A stretch of DNA of 64,000 bases from Proteles cristata cristata (taxonomy: Eukaryota; Chordata; Mammalia; Carnivora; Hyaenidae): the NCBI GenBank assembly GCA_017311185.1, contig JAESUZ010002593.1, positions 248,001-312,000 of the forward strand. Reading direction: 5' to 3'. The position numbers were made by a program, and so were the translations under genes. The notes beneath the pieces were generated by a model. The model was given only the letters and a program-made list of their open reading frames with translations. It had not been told where the DNA came from and did not search any database. Every line of letters begins with the position of its first letter. The stretch's first letter is position 1. Of this stretch, positions 47,449-57,644 are shown in pieces.

Positions 47449-48150
47449 GGCAAGCCCCGGCTGCGGGGACTCGCGGGTCAGGAGCGCCACCAGCGAGCCG
47501 CGCAGCTCACGCCGCCCGCCCGCCCCGCGCAGCTTCGCGGTTGCCGGGGCCAGTACTGGCGACGGGTCCCGACGTCGCGGGCCGCGCGCGCGTGGACACG
47601 TCACCCCGCGGGCGCGCGCACGCACCACGCCGGGGAGGCCGCCCCGCCCCGGTGGCGTAGCTGACGGCCGCGGCGCCGGGGGCGTGAGGCCGTCGAGGTC
47701 GCAAAGCTGCCGTTTCTTCCGCGCGGCTTGTTTCCGGCGGACTGTTCGTGCAGTGCGCGCGGCGCCTGCGGCTTGCAGGCCGCGCCTGAAGGGTGGTGCC
47801 GTGAAAGCCGCTTCCTGAGGAGGCCGGGAACGGGGAGTTGGGTGCGGGGTCCCAGCTCGCCCGCCGCATCTTCCCCCGCTCCTTCCTGGGTTGCCCACTT
47901 CCCACCCCTCTTTATTGGCGACCGTCGGGAAGACACGGAGGCACCAAGCGTTGGGCGCCATCAGGGGCTGCTCCGCCGCCACAGGTGATAGCGGCTCGCG
48001 TGTCCCATCACGAACACGGCCGTCTGAAACGCGGGACGCGAGGCGTTAGCGGTTGCGGCGCCGCGGCGTCGTGGCCACCGCGACCCCGCTGCTCCTCATC
48101 TGGCTTTCGAAGCCAGAGATCATCTTCGAAGAACACCGGGCCCTGCCCAG
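47000..48150 (-). promoter_or_regulatory. CpG island and promoter of DYNC2H1
   Basis: Dense CpG and high GC surround exon 1 and run about 700 bp upstream, the usual form of a housekeeping or ciliary promoter without a TATA box. Visible on the minus strand are an inverted CCAAT box (ATTGG at 47914-47918 on plus) and an ETS-type CCGGAA at about 47732. A palindromic TTGCCATGGC at the start codon resembles part of an RFX X-box. The transcription start is not determinable here; by position it lies between 47449 and about 47900. Divergent transcription to the right is possible, but no exon is seen. Confidence 0.75.
47260..47448 (-). CDS. DYNC2H1: DYNC2H1 exon 1 (coding part), frame-disrupted as given
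   Basis: The start codon is at 47448-47446, in a good context (TTGCCATGG), where the mammalian gene starts ATGGCG. The frame meets TGA at 47433-47431. The conserved DVRK block (47432-47421) is in another frame, and STTQNYFG, then SEPWDQP, SDDGNQM and DAGVVFSNS return to the ATG frame. Two more compensating one-base shifts flank the codons after NQM. The exon is 189 nt against 195 nt in human by my recollection, so the net change is in frame. The exon ends at a GT donor (gtacgg) in phase 0, matching exon 2. The middle (after DQPP) is diverged beyond what the rest of the gene shows. Likely consensus errors in GC-rich DNA; a real change of start site is less likely. Confidence 0.8.
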
Positions 48151-49066
48151 AAAGCGTTTTGCAGGCTTCATCCTAAGGACCTTAAATACGTACAGTTTTT
48201 TATTGGCATTCAATAATCACAACTTCCTCCTAAAACTATATTGTTTTATCCTTGGGAAGGGGTCTTTTGATCTACCGACATCTTAAGATTGAGAGCAAGA
48301 ACTAAAGACAGCCGAACTGCTTAATTCTAACAGGGAAACGGATTCCTCACGAGGTGGGAGGCAGAAGTCCAGGAGTTGGGATTCTGGCTCCTGAATGGGA
48401 AAAAGAAATCAAACATAAACCCAGGGTGACTGGGTAGTCAGAAAAGGATTTTGAAAGCAAGAATAGCTAGTATGGATACAGCCATTTGACCCTTCACAGG
48501 GTCTTCGGAAAATCCCAACTCACAAATGCTAGGTGTAGGTGAGAGTTGTTTTGCTGGAAGTGTGTGAAATGGTTGTATTTTGCATCCATGGCAATGTGCT
48601 AAGTGTAAAGGCAGCAACGTGTAGGAGCATGAGTCTGGAAAACAACTGAGTCGTGCAAATACCTAAGCTCCCAAGAATGTTTAGGACTCTGGTGGACTTT
48701 GGACTGCTACAAGATATGAAATTGGAGTGTTTGGATTTAGCTTAATCCAGATGTCCAGAAACCTAGAAACTCAGGTGACCTGTAAACCTTTGAGGACAGA
48801 AGTTTCTATGTCTTGTTCATTGCTCTGTACCTAGAATTAGGCAGAGAATGGAAACGTCTCTGCATTCCTGAAGCTTCAAAAAAGAGGAAGGAAAGTCAGA
48901 GGTAAGTAACTTCTACAAAGCCGCAGAAATAATTAGCTGTAGGGCAAGAGATTCATATCAGATCCAACTCCAAACGGATCTCTCGGCACCGATGTCACAA
49001 CGGTACACAGCCAGCTACCCACCAGTGTCCCATTTTGTCCTGCCTCCCTTTAAGTAGCTACTAGCA
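48151..49066. other. Upstream flank, nothing firm
   Basis: AT-rich beyond the CpG island; 48770-48860 resembles an L2/MIR tail weakly. Confidence 0.5.
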
Positions 49067-49258
49067 GGGTGCCGGAGACGCTCGGGCGGCTGAGCGTTCG
49101 GCTCAGGTCATGATCTCACAGTTTCTTTGAGTTGGAGGCCCGCATCCAGGGCTCTTGCTTACAATGCAGGGAATGCTTGGGTCTTTTTCTTTCTGCCCCT
49201 CCCCTGCCCCCTGCTCATGCTCACGCTGTCCCTCTCAAAAAATAAACTTAAAAAAACA
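49067..49258 (+). mobile_element. Older CAN SINE (tandem pair, left)
   Basis: CTACTAGC before it and CCACTAGC after the second SINE suggest one composite insertion. Confidence 0.8.
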
Positions 49259-49262
49259 AGTT

Positions 49263-49480
49263 GGGGCGCCTGGGTGGCTCAGTCGGTTAAGCATCCAACT
49301 TCAGCTCAGGTCATGATCCACAGTTTGTGGGTTCGAGCCACCGTCGGACTCTGTGCTGACAACCAGCTCAGAGCCTGGAGCCTGTTTCAGATTCTGTGTC
49401 TCCCTCTCTCTCTGACCCTCCCTGCTCCCGGTGTCTCTCTCTCTCTCTCTCCCAGAAATTAAAAAATAAATAAATAAAAG
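49263..49480 (+). mobile_element. CAN SINE (tandem pair, right)
   Basis: Complete unit, GGGGCGCCTGGGTGGCTCAG to A-rich tail. Confidence 0.92.
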
Positions 49481-49837
49481 TTGCCACTAGCCTGGTGTGG
49501 CCATAATATAAATCCCACCAGCAGAATTCCAGGCGGAAGTAACGTGTGCCACTTACAAGGGAAGGTTTCAAAAAGTGTGCCTTCATCTTTTGCCAGCTGG
49601 GTACAGACAGCAAAGCCGTAGAGATGACAGAACCACGAACAGTAGGAGCACAGGGCTCCTGGCTCTGTGTGGAAAGCCAGCAGATGTTAACCAAGAAAAG
49701 AAATAACCTTCATAGTGTTTGAGCCATTTTTACATTATATCTGTGGGTCTGTTTGTTACAGTAATTTAAGCCACTCTCTAATCCAATAGAATAACTGATA
49801 GCAGCAAGGGTGCTATTCATCTGTTTGGGTTTTTGTT

Positions 49838-49988
49838 TTATTTTTAATGTTTATTTTGAGAGAGAGGGAAAGAGAGAATCCCAATCATTCTCTAAAAGGG
49901 CAGTACCGAGCTCAACATGGGGCTTGATCCTGCCTGAGCCCAAACCAAGAGTCGGGCACCCAACCAACTGAGCTACCCAGGCACCCCT
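49838..49988 (-). mobile_element. CAN SINE, shortened
   Basis: Reverse-oriented, about 60 bp of the centre missing. Confidence 0.82.
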
Positions 49989-50223
49989 GTTTTTTTGTAA
50001 TTTAATGTAAGACGTGGTTAGTAGTTGGCTAGCAGGTGGCATAAATGTGAGGTGGAGGAACAGGGACTGAACCTTTCTGAGCTAAAGTTTCCTGATTTTT
50101 TTCTATATTTGTATTTCTCAATAACACTTTGTACTGTAAAAAATCACTGAAAGATTCCAAGAAGCTTTTGTGCATTATTTCTATCAATATTTAGTCATAA
50201 AATTAATAGTCATATGAAAACTG

Positions 50224-50482
50224 AGTCTTTTTATTTTTAATAATTTTTTATTTATAAAAATTTTATTTGTAAAAATTTTTTTATTTATAAAAATTTTTTA
50301 TTTATTTTGAGAAAGAGATCGTGAGCAGGGAGGCAGAGAGAGAGGGAGACACAATCTGAAACAAGCTCGGACTCTGAGCTGTCCAGCAGAGGAGCCTGGC
50401 GGCGGGGCTTTAACCCACAAACCGTGAAATCATGACCTGAGTCAAAGTGGACGCCTAACCAACTGACCATCCGGAATTGCCC
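50224..50482 (-). mobile_element. CAN SINE with repeated tail
   Basis: The tail side has three or four copies of TTTATT(T)ATAAAAATTTT (about 50238-50305) before the body. Confidence 0.85.
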
Positions 50483-51255
50483 CAAAACTAGAACTTTTGA
50501 GACAGGTATATTCACCTATTTAAAAATGAAAAACTATGACTTGTTAAAATACATAACGAGTTTACAAAAAGAATTCCCAACACGAACATAGAATTTGATC
50601 GGGAGCTGTCATTTTGTTTTATTATTATTTTTAAATCTCTTTCATTTAGGCCTCAGTAGGAGGTCTGCGAGACCATCTCTGCCTGTGCATTCAGTCTACA
50701 CTCGTTGTTCACCCGATGTGCGGAGAAAACCAGCCTCACATAGCATATGTAGTTTAGAAAATGGGAAAGAACGACAAGCCTTTTCAGATATTTGTGAATA
50801 TTGTTGTAAACCTCCACACATGGTGGCCCTTAAAGGCTAGTTGCAGTTTGGGATCCAGACCAGATCCATGATTGGACATTTCATACTCAACTACGCATGA
50901 GAAAAGCAGTTCCATCTTGCACTCCAAATGGATCTGTCACCCAGGCATAATTTCCTAACATCAGGCATCGGTCACTTGGAAAATACTGGTTCACTGAGCT
51001 ACGGATCTTCCAAATATTGGTACGGTTCATAATAGGAGAGTAGAAAATCACACGTGTTCAGTATTCCACTCAGCTCAGAAGTCTCTTTGTCTGGAGAGGT
51101 GGTCAGTTTTACAGCAGAGACTTTAAGATTTCCAAAATTCTAATTTTTGCATGCAAGCTTGAATTTTATCATTGGCAATGAGAACTGTCAGTTGTTTTCC
51201 TTGAAATAATAGCCTTAAACCCTAGGGGAACTCTTAAATACAGAGAATAAACCGA
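50483..51255. other. Intergenic, nothing identified
   Basis: No element or exon recognised. A frame of 81 codons at 50595-50840 has no supporting features. Confidence 0.5.
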
Positions 51256-51425
51256 GAGTTGATGGAGGGAGATGGGTGGGGAGATGGAGCTAGATAGGGG
51301 ATGGGCGTTGAGGAGGCATTTGTCGGGATGTTGTATGTAAGTGATGAATCCTGGGTTCTACTCATTGAAACCATTGCTGCACACTATGTTAACTAACTAG
51401 AATTTAAATAGATTTTAAAGAAAGG
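51256..51425 (+). mobile_element. L1 3' UTR fragment
   Basis: Purine-rich tract, then GTGATGAATCCTGGGTTCTAC and the CACACTATGTTAACTAACTA motif typical of carnivore L1 3' UTR ends. Diverged, short. Confidence 0.65.
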
Positions 51426-51686
51426 GAAGTAGCTTTTATTTCATTCATTTTTGAGAAAAAGGTCTAGCAAATACCCAGTCTAGATAACCAAAAACTCCTG
51501 TCAAGTGGCCTTGCGTAAAACAGCCGCTGGTTCCACTGGGACTCAGACCCAGGCTCTTTCCTGCAGGCGGCATCCCGGGTCACTAGCCACCCACGTGCTT
51601 TGTGTGACCTTCATCTCACTGCCCAGGACAGTGAAATGGCTTGTCCTCAAGCTTTGTGATTAGGTCAAGCTGCTAATCATTACCCC

Positions 51687-51894
51687 CCTTTTTTTAATGT
51701 TTTATTTATTTCTGAGAGAAAGAGAGAGAGCGTGCATGATTAGGGGAGGGTCAGAGGGAAACACAATCTGAAACAGTCTCCAGGCTCTGAGCTGTCAGCA
51801 CAGAGCCCAACGCGAGCCGAACCCATGAACCCAGTGAGATCATGACCTGAGCCAAAGCCGGATGCTTAACCGACTGAGCCACCCAGGCTCCCTC
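51687..51894 (-). mobile_element. CAN SINE
   Basis: Reverse-oriented complete unit in the upstream intergenic region. Confidence 0.9.
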
Positions 51895-52069
51895 TTTACC
51901 CCTTTCTTAGGGACACTCTTCAGTGAGACCGAGGATCCTTTCCTGGCTCGTGCAGGAGGTGGAGACCAGGTGGCGTTAGGAGCAGTGGGTGCCCCAGCCT
52001 CCATTTGGCCAAGGTCTGGCAGCCTTGGCAGCGCATTCATTTTCCTCTACTTCATCAGCAAGTACTGAG

Positions 52070-52450
52070 AAGCAAGTAGCTTAAAACAACACCCTGTTCC
52101 TGTGAGAGTCCAGCCCATCAGTAGCGGGAAGCTGCATAGGCAGATCTCCACTAAAGGTCTCTGTGGCCTAAATCAAGACATGGGCCGGGGCTGAGTTCTC
52201 CCCTGCAGCTTCAGGGGTCCTCCTCCAGCTCAGACAGTTGGTAGAATTAAAGTCCTGGCAGTTGCAGGACTCGGCCCCCGTTTCTTTGCTAGCTGTTGAC
52301 TGAAGTTCCTTTCAGCAGGTGGAGGCCCACCATATTCCTCACCTCTGGCTTCAGCGCAGGCCAGAGAACTTTCCCACCCATCAGTTCTCCCTCCTGTAAC
52401 AGAAAAGAGGCTCATTCCTTTTAAGGGTTCACCTGATTAGACCAGGCCCA
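52070..52450 (+). mobile_element. Fossil interspersed repeat, class uncertain
   Basis: AAGTAGCTTAAAACAACACC, AGACAGTTGGTAGAATTAAAG, AGCTGTTGACTGAAGTTCC and ACCATATTCCTC resemble a widespread old mammalian repeat (LTR or DNA type). No terminal repeats or coding potential seen. Confidence 0.4.
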
Positions 52451-53709
52451 GTGCAGGATCTTCTTTGTGAACGGTCATTGAACAGATTAGTAAATAAAGC
52501 GTCGGAGTGACAGCCCATCCTGTTCGCAAGCTTGGCGCCCCCGCTGGAGGTCAGAGGGCTGCACGGCGTGGCCCCACCTGCGAGCGGAAACCTTGGGGCC
52601 CATTCAGAGGTGTGCCTACTTCAGCTACCCTTGCTTCTGCACCTCCGGTGAAAATGTCAAGCGGTTCAAGAGGCACATAATGTCTTACCTTGTGAAAATG
52701 GTTTGATCTACCCTTGAAAATGTCTTCAGTTCCCCCAGGGGTGCAGATGATCTCTGATTCTGTGGCAGCGACTGCAGAAAACAGGCTTTTTCTGTTTTAT
52801 CCATGACAGTTGACAAATTTTGGGCAAATTATAACGTTGGTTATAAAAACTGCTCCCATTATTAAACATACTCTTAGTACTTACTCAAATGGGAAGAAAA
52901 AATACCATGGGATCGTTAGACGATTGTTCGTACTAAGGCAGTAATGACCTAGTTACTATTCGTAGACCTTGCTGGGGGGACCGTACCCGAGACACATCAT
53001 TTCAGAACCTCGTCTTCACACGTCCAAGAAACTTACTCCTGGGCATAGCCGTTACAGATTTCATCACCAGCAGAACAAAACATATACTCTGATAGGACAC
53101 TTAATGTTCCATCCAAATACGTAAATATATTCACCTCTCTCCATTTGTATGTGTCCCCATAGAACAAGAAGAACTCTGTTTCTTCTGAGTGTTTCTAAGG
53201 TCCGTGAGTAATCGCTAGCCGCTACTTCTGGGACAAACAGGGAACCAGATGTTTCTGCAGTCGGGTGGGCTGGAGGTATGGGGAGAGAGCAAGGAGAAAC
53301 GTAAGCAGAGGGTTAGTGTTTGTCACTTTATAACACGTAGCTGGAGACGGTCCTTCCGTCTGCACGCCTCCCACTCCCAGCGAATCCTGGGCAGCGGTGA
53401 AGGGGCGGGGAACGTGCCAGAAATGTGATAATATGGGTATGATCTTCCCCTGTCTCCATTAACAGAGAGAACGAGAAACAGACACTAGAGGAGAATAAAG
53501 GTGTGGAGTTCCTTGCAGATAATACTCGTGTGTTTCATTATAAAAAAGTACAGACATTATGATTGAATAATTTAAATATTTTGACTCATATCAAAATTTA
53601 AATACTATTTATCTGAATGCTGGTGCTTTATTATGTATTAAAAAGCAGATATCAAAGCTAATTTTCAACATAATATTAATGGTAAGAATTATGGAAGGTA
53701 TGGCAGAAA
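52451..53709. other. Intergenic, nothing identified
   Basis: Mixed composition, single-copy-looking. Confidence 0.5.
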
Positions 53710-53727
53710 CTAAATCTATTCTCTTTT

Positions 53728-53925
53728 TTAACTTTTTTTAAATGTTTATTTTTGAGAGAGAGCGTGACTGGGGGGTGGAGCAGAGAGAGAGGGAGACCAT
53801 ACAAAGCAGGCTTCAGGCTCCAAGCTGTCAGCACAGAGCCCGATGCAGGACTTGAGCCCACAGATCATGAGATCTCGACATGAGCCAAAGTCTGATGCTT
53901 AACCAACTGAGCCACCCAGGCGCCC
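53728..53925 (-). mobile_element. CAN SINE
   Basis: Perfect duplication CTAAATCTATTCTCTTTT at 53710-53727 and 53926-53943. First of three reverse SINEs in a row. Confidence 0.94.
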
Positions 53926-53967
53926 CTAAATCTATTCTCTTTTAAGATGAAAAGATCATCAGTCTTG

Positions 53968-54185
53968 GGAGAATTTTTTTTTATTTTGAGAGAAAGAGTG
54001 AGAGAGGGAGTGCATACACACACAAGCAAGAGAGGGCCAGAGAGAGGGAGAAAGAGAATCCCAAGCAGGCTCCATGTGGTCAGCCCAGAGCCCCATGTAG
54101 GGCTCGATCCCACAGAACTGTGAGATCATGACCTGAACCGAAATCAAGAGTCAGACATTTCATTGACTGACCCACCAGGCACCCT
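53968..54185 (-). mobile_element. Older CAN SINE
   Basis: Second of three; carries a CACACACACAAG tract near 54015. Confidence 0.85.
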
Positions 54186-54217
54186 GAGAGAACTTTAAGT
54201 ATAGTTTTGTGATATTT

Positions 54218-54411
54218 AAAAAAAATTGTTTTAATGTTTATTTAATTTTGAAGGAGAGAGAGAGAGAGAGCATGAGGGGTGTTGGGGCAGAGAGAGAAGT
54301 CTCTGAAGCAGGCTCCAGGCTCAGAGCCCAACTCAGGGCTGGAACCCACCATGAGATCATGACCTGAGCTGAAATCAGATGCTTAACCGAGTGAGCCGCC
54401 CAGGTGCCCCA
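54218..54411 (-). mobile_element. CAN SINE
   Basis: Third of three; AAGTATA(G/C)TTTTGTGAT on both sides. Confidence 0.88.
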
Positions 54412-54655
54412 AAAGAAATTTTTTAAAGTATACTTTTGTGATGTTTTTCTACTTCTTGGTAAGAATTGTTTCTACTTTTTGACCTTTTGTTTGTATTTAC
54501 CTTATATAGGAGTTTAATTGACAACTATCTGCTTGGGATTAAGCCATGTGGCAAAGTGCTTACTGGCTCTGAAAGTCTCTGCACATCAGTTCCATTCACA
54601 TTTTCTTTTTCTTTTCCTTTTTTTGTTTTCTTTGGTGCCTTAGTTCACTTTTTAA

Positions 54656-54810
54656 ATTTTATTTATTGATTTTTAATAGAATCTATTGTCAAATTGGCTA
54701 GCGTATGGTGTGTACAGTGAGCTCTTGGGTTTGGGGGTAGATTCCCATGGTTCATTGCTTACATACAAAACCCAGTGCTCATGCCAACAAGTGACCATTC
54801 ACAATTTCTT
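54656..54810 (-). mobile_element. L1 3' end fragment, antisense
   Basis: ATAGAATCTATTGTCAAATTGG, then CCATGGTTCATTGCTTACATAC and ACCCAGTGCTCATGCC match the reverse of the L1 tail. About 150 bp only. Confidence 0.7.
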
Positions 54811-55421
54811 GGCCAAGCAATTCACATGGTCACATCTAACCACAAGTGCACAATTAAGTGCAACTATAGCTTGTGCGGAAAGGAAGAGAGCTGTAGAATG
54901 TTTGAGAGCTTTCCCAGTGACTGCACACGTTCTCCACCTCTTTCAGGTTATGGAAAACGATACTGCTTGGACTGCACAAAATAACCTACCCTCTCTTTCT
55001 TCTGCCACAGTAATAAATAAAGTTCTAGACAGCGGCTTCTCTCGTGACAAAGAACAGAGTCCCTGCTGACTAGTGTGAGCAAGCAAACACATGCTGTGTC
55101 TTAAACAACTGAGCTGCCAGTGTCTTTGTTGCTGTGGCCCAATTCAGCCCACCCAGACCACCGCAGCTGGGCATGTCCCACACCTGTCTCACAGCCGGGC
55201 CACCGCCGGGCCAGTGCGCTAACTGACGTGTGTGTAAGGCTGCTGTACACACTGCTGATTCCTGAAATCTGCTGCACCTGCACCAAGTTATGTGCTCATC
55301 GTTTGTCTAATAAACAAAGTGAGTGCTTTTGACTTGGCCTTTGGGTGAGATTCAGTATGCTAAGGTTCTCAGCACAAAAACGTCAACACATAGTAATAGG
55401 TAATATTTTCTTCTACAATGA
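54811..55421. other. Intergenic, nothing firm
   Basis: Average GC, ends with CTAATAAA near 55308 that could be an old poly(A) signal; no gene body upstream supports it. Confidence 0.45.
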
Positions 55422-55433
55422 TGCTAATTATTC

Positions 55434-55613
55434 CTTTTTTAAAAATTTTTAACGTGCATTTATTTTTGAAGGGGGTGGGACACAGAATCCGAAGCAGGTT
55501 CCAAGCTTTGAGCTGTCAGCATAGAGCCCAACATGGGGCTCAAACTCATGAACAGCGAGATCATGCCTTGAGCCGAAGTCAGACGCTTAACCAACTGAGC
55601 CACTCGGGTGGCC
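55434..55613 (-). mobile_element. CAN SINE
   Basis: TGCTAATTATTC at 55422-55433 and TGCTAGTTATTC at 55614-55625. Confidence 0.9.
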
Positions 55614-55625
55614 TGCTAGTTATTC

Positions 55626-56460
55626 TATTAAATGCTTTGATGCTGCTTTCTCTCCTGTGTGCCTGACCTAGCTTACCTTGTCTTGCTAAGGCTTGTAACT
55701 GAATGCCCTGTAATATTATTTAAAAAAAACAAAACATAATCACTGATATAAAGTGCTAAAAGGAAAGCTTTGTCATTCCATGGCAACTATTAATAAAAAG
55801 GTTCACATAAGCCTTTTGAGTCTCTTATTTCCTATTTCCATTTTTATTTACATGAAATGATTGTTGAATAAAGTGCAAGCGAGCCAGGGCTTTCTCCTGC
55901 ACAGCCAAACATCTTTTTTTGGATAACTTCTGTGATAAAATAGCCCTCTGACGTCACGGCCTGTTGCTATGAGAATAGAACATCACAAAATTAGCAGCAT
56001 CAATGTACTCAGCAGAGTAGCTGAAGATTCATTTAAAGGAAAAGACAGCAAGTTGCAAGTCTCATTTTTCAAGTATGACCTTGGCATTGATAGTCCCTAA
56101 AGATATCTGAAAAATACGAAATTTGAAGTTTTACTCTGTTAGGAAACTTACTCTATGAAATGAGTGAAAGTCACTTCCACTGTGTGTGTCGTGTTCTTGC
56201 CTGGAATGGGGCTAGAAGTCAATGGAAACACATTTGGGGCAGTCCCTGACTAGAGAAATGATCTAAGATCTCCATGTAATACGCAGTCCTTTGTCTCCAG
56301 TTGAAACGTGGTTCCTTAAGGTCCAACAACCTGTAAACCAAAAAGATAAGTTATCTGGGCTTCCCGCGGGGACACTCTGAGGGACTGCTTATTCTAAGGA
56401 CCAAAATCTTCTTTTTATCCACGCCCCCAGGGTTTTTTTTTTACAATAACAATTACCTTT
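55626..56460. other. Intergenic, nothing identified
   Basis: AT-rich single-copy-looking stretch left of the young L1. Confidence 0.5.
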
Positions 56461-56477
56461 AAAAGGTGTCCTTTCTG

Positions 56478-57627
56478 ACCTGAACGTGAGACAGGAAACT
56501 ATCAACACCCTAGAGGAGAAAGCAGGAAACAACCTCCTTGACCTCCACCGCAGCAACTTCTTACTTGACACATCCCCAAAAGCAAGGGAATCAAGAGCCA
56601 AAATAAACTGTTGGGACCTCCTCAAGATTAAAAGCTTCTGCACAGCAAAGGAAACAACCCAGAAAATTAATAGGCAACCAACGGAATGGGAAAAGATAGT
56701 TGCAAATGACATATCAGATAAAGGGTTGATATCCAGAATCTACAAGGAACTCACCAAACTACACGCCCGAAAAACAAACAACCCAGTGAAGAAATGGGCA
56801 GAAGATATGAACAGACACTTCTCCAAAGAGGACATCCAGATGGCCAACAGACACATGAAACGATGCTCAGCATCCCTCCTCATCAGGGAAATACACATCA
56901 AAACCACACTGAGATACCACCTCACGCCAGTCAGAGTGGCTAAAATGAGCAAATCAGAGAACTCTAGATGCTGGCGAGGATGTGGAGAAACGGGCACCCT
57001 CCTACACTGTTGGTGGGAATGTAAACTGGTACAGCCCCTCTGGAAAACAGTGTGGAGGTTCCTCAGGAAACTAACAATAGAACTCCCCTATGACCCAGCA
57101 ATAGCACTGCTAGGAATTTACCCAAGGGATACAGAAATGCTGATGCATAGGAGCACATGTACCCCAATGTTCATAGCAGCACTCTCCACAATAGCTAAAA
57201 CATGGAAAGAGCCTAAGTGTCCATCAACGGATGAATGGATCAAGAAGATGTGGTTTATCTATACCATGGAATACTGCATGGCAATGAGAAAGAATGAAAT
57301 CTGCCCTGTGTAGCAACATGGATGGACCTTGAGGGTGTTATGCTGAGTGAAATAAGTCAGGCAGAGAAGGACAAATATCATATGTTTGCACGTATAGGAG
57401 GATTAGGAGGAACTTAACGAGGACCAAGGGGGAGAAGAAGGGCGGAAATGGTGGGGGAAAGGGAGAGAGGCAAACCATGAGAGACTCTTGAATGCTGACA
57501 AAAACTGAGGACTGATGGATGTGGGGGAGGGGGATGGGCATGGAGGAGGACACTTGTGGGGATGAGCACTGGGTGTTATGTGGAAACTAATTTGACAATA
57601 AACTATTTGTAAAAAAAAAAAAAAAAA
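56478..57627 (+). mobile_element. Young 5'-truncated LINE-1 with intact ORF2 C-terminus
   Basis: Flanked by a perfect 17-bp duplication AAAAGGTGTCCTTTCTG (56461-56477 and 57628-57644). An uninterrupted frame (ATG 56486 to stop 57313, 275 codons) encodes the ORF2p C-terminal domain with the Cys-rich knuckle [19 protein letters not shown] 3' UTR and a poly(A) of about 20 follow. It lacks the endonuclease and reverse-transcriptase core, so it cannot move by itself. Confidence 0.95.
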
Positions 57628-57644
57628 AAAAGGTGTCCTTTCTG

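Noticed and set aside
46635..47664. Long open frames (up to 272 codons) on both strands at the CpG island
   Set aside because: They run through the G-rich repeat and promoter, are Pro/Arg/Gly/Ser-rich in every frame and match no family. Only the exon 1 segment is real, and its frame is broken.
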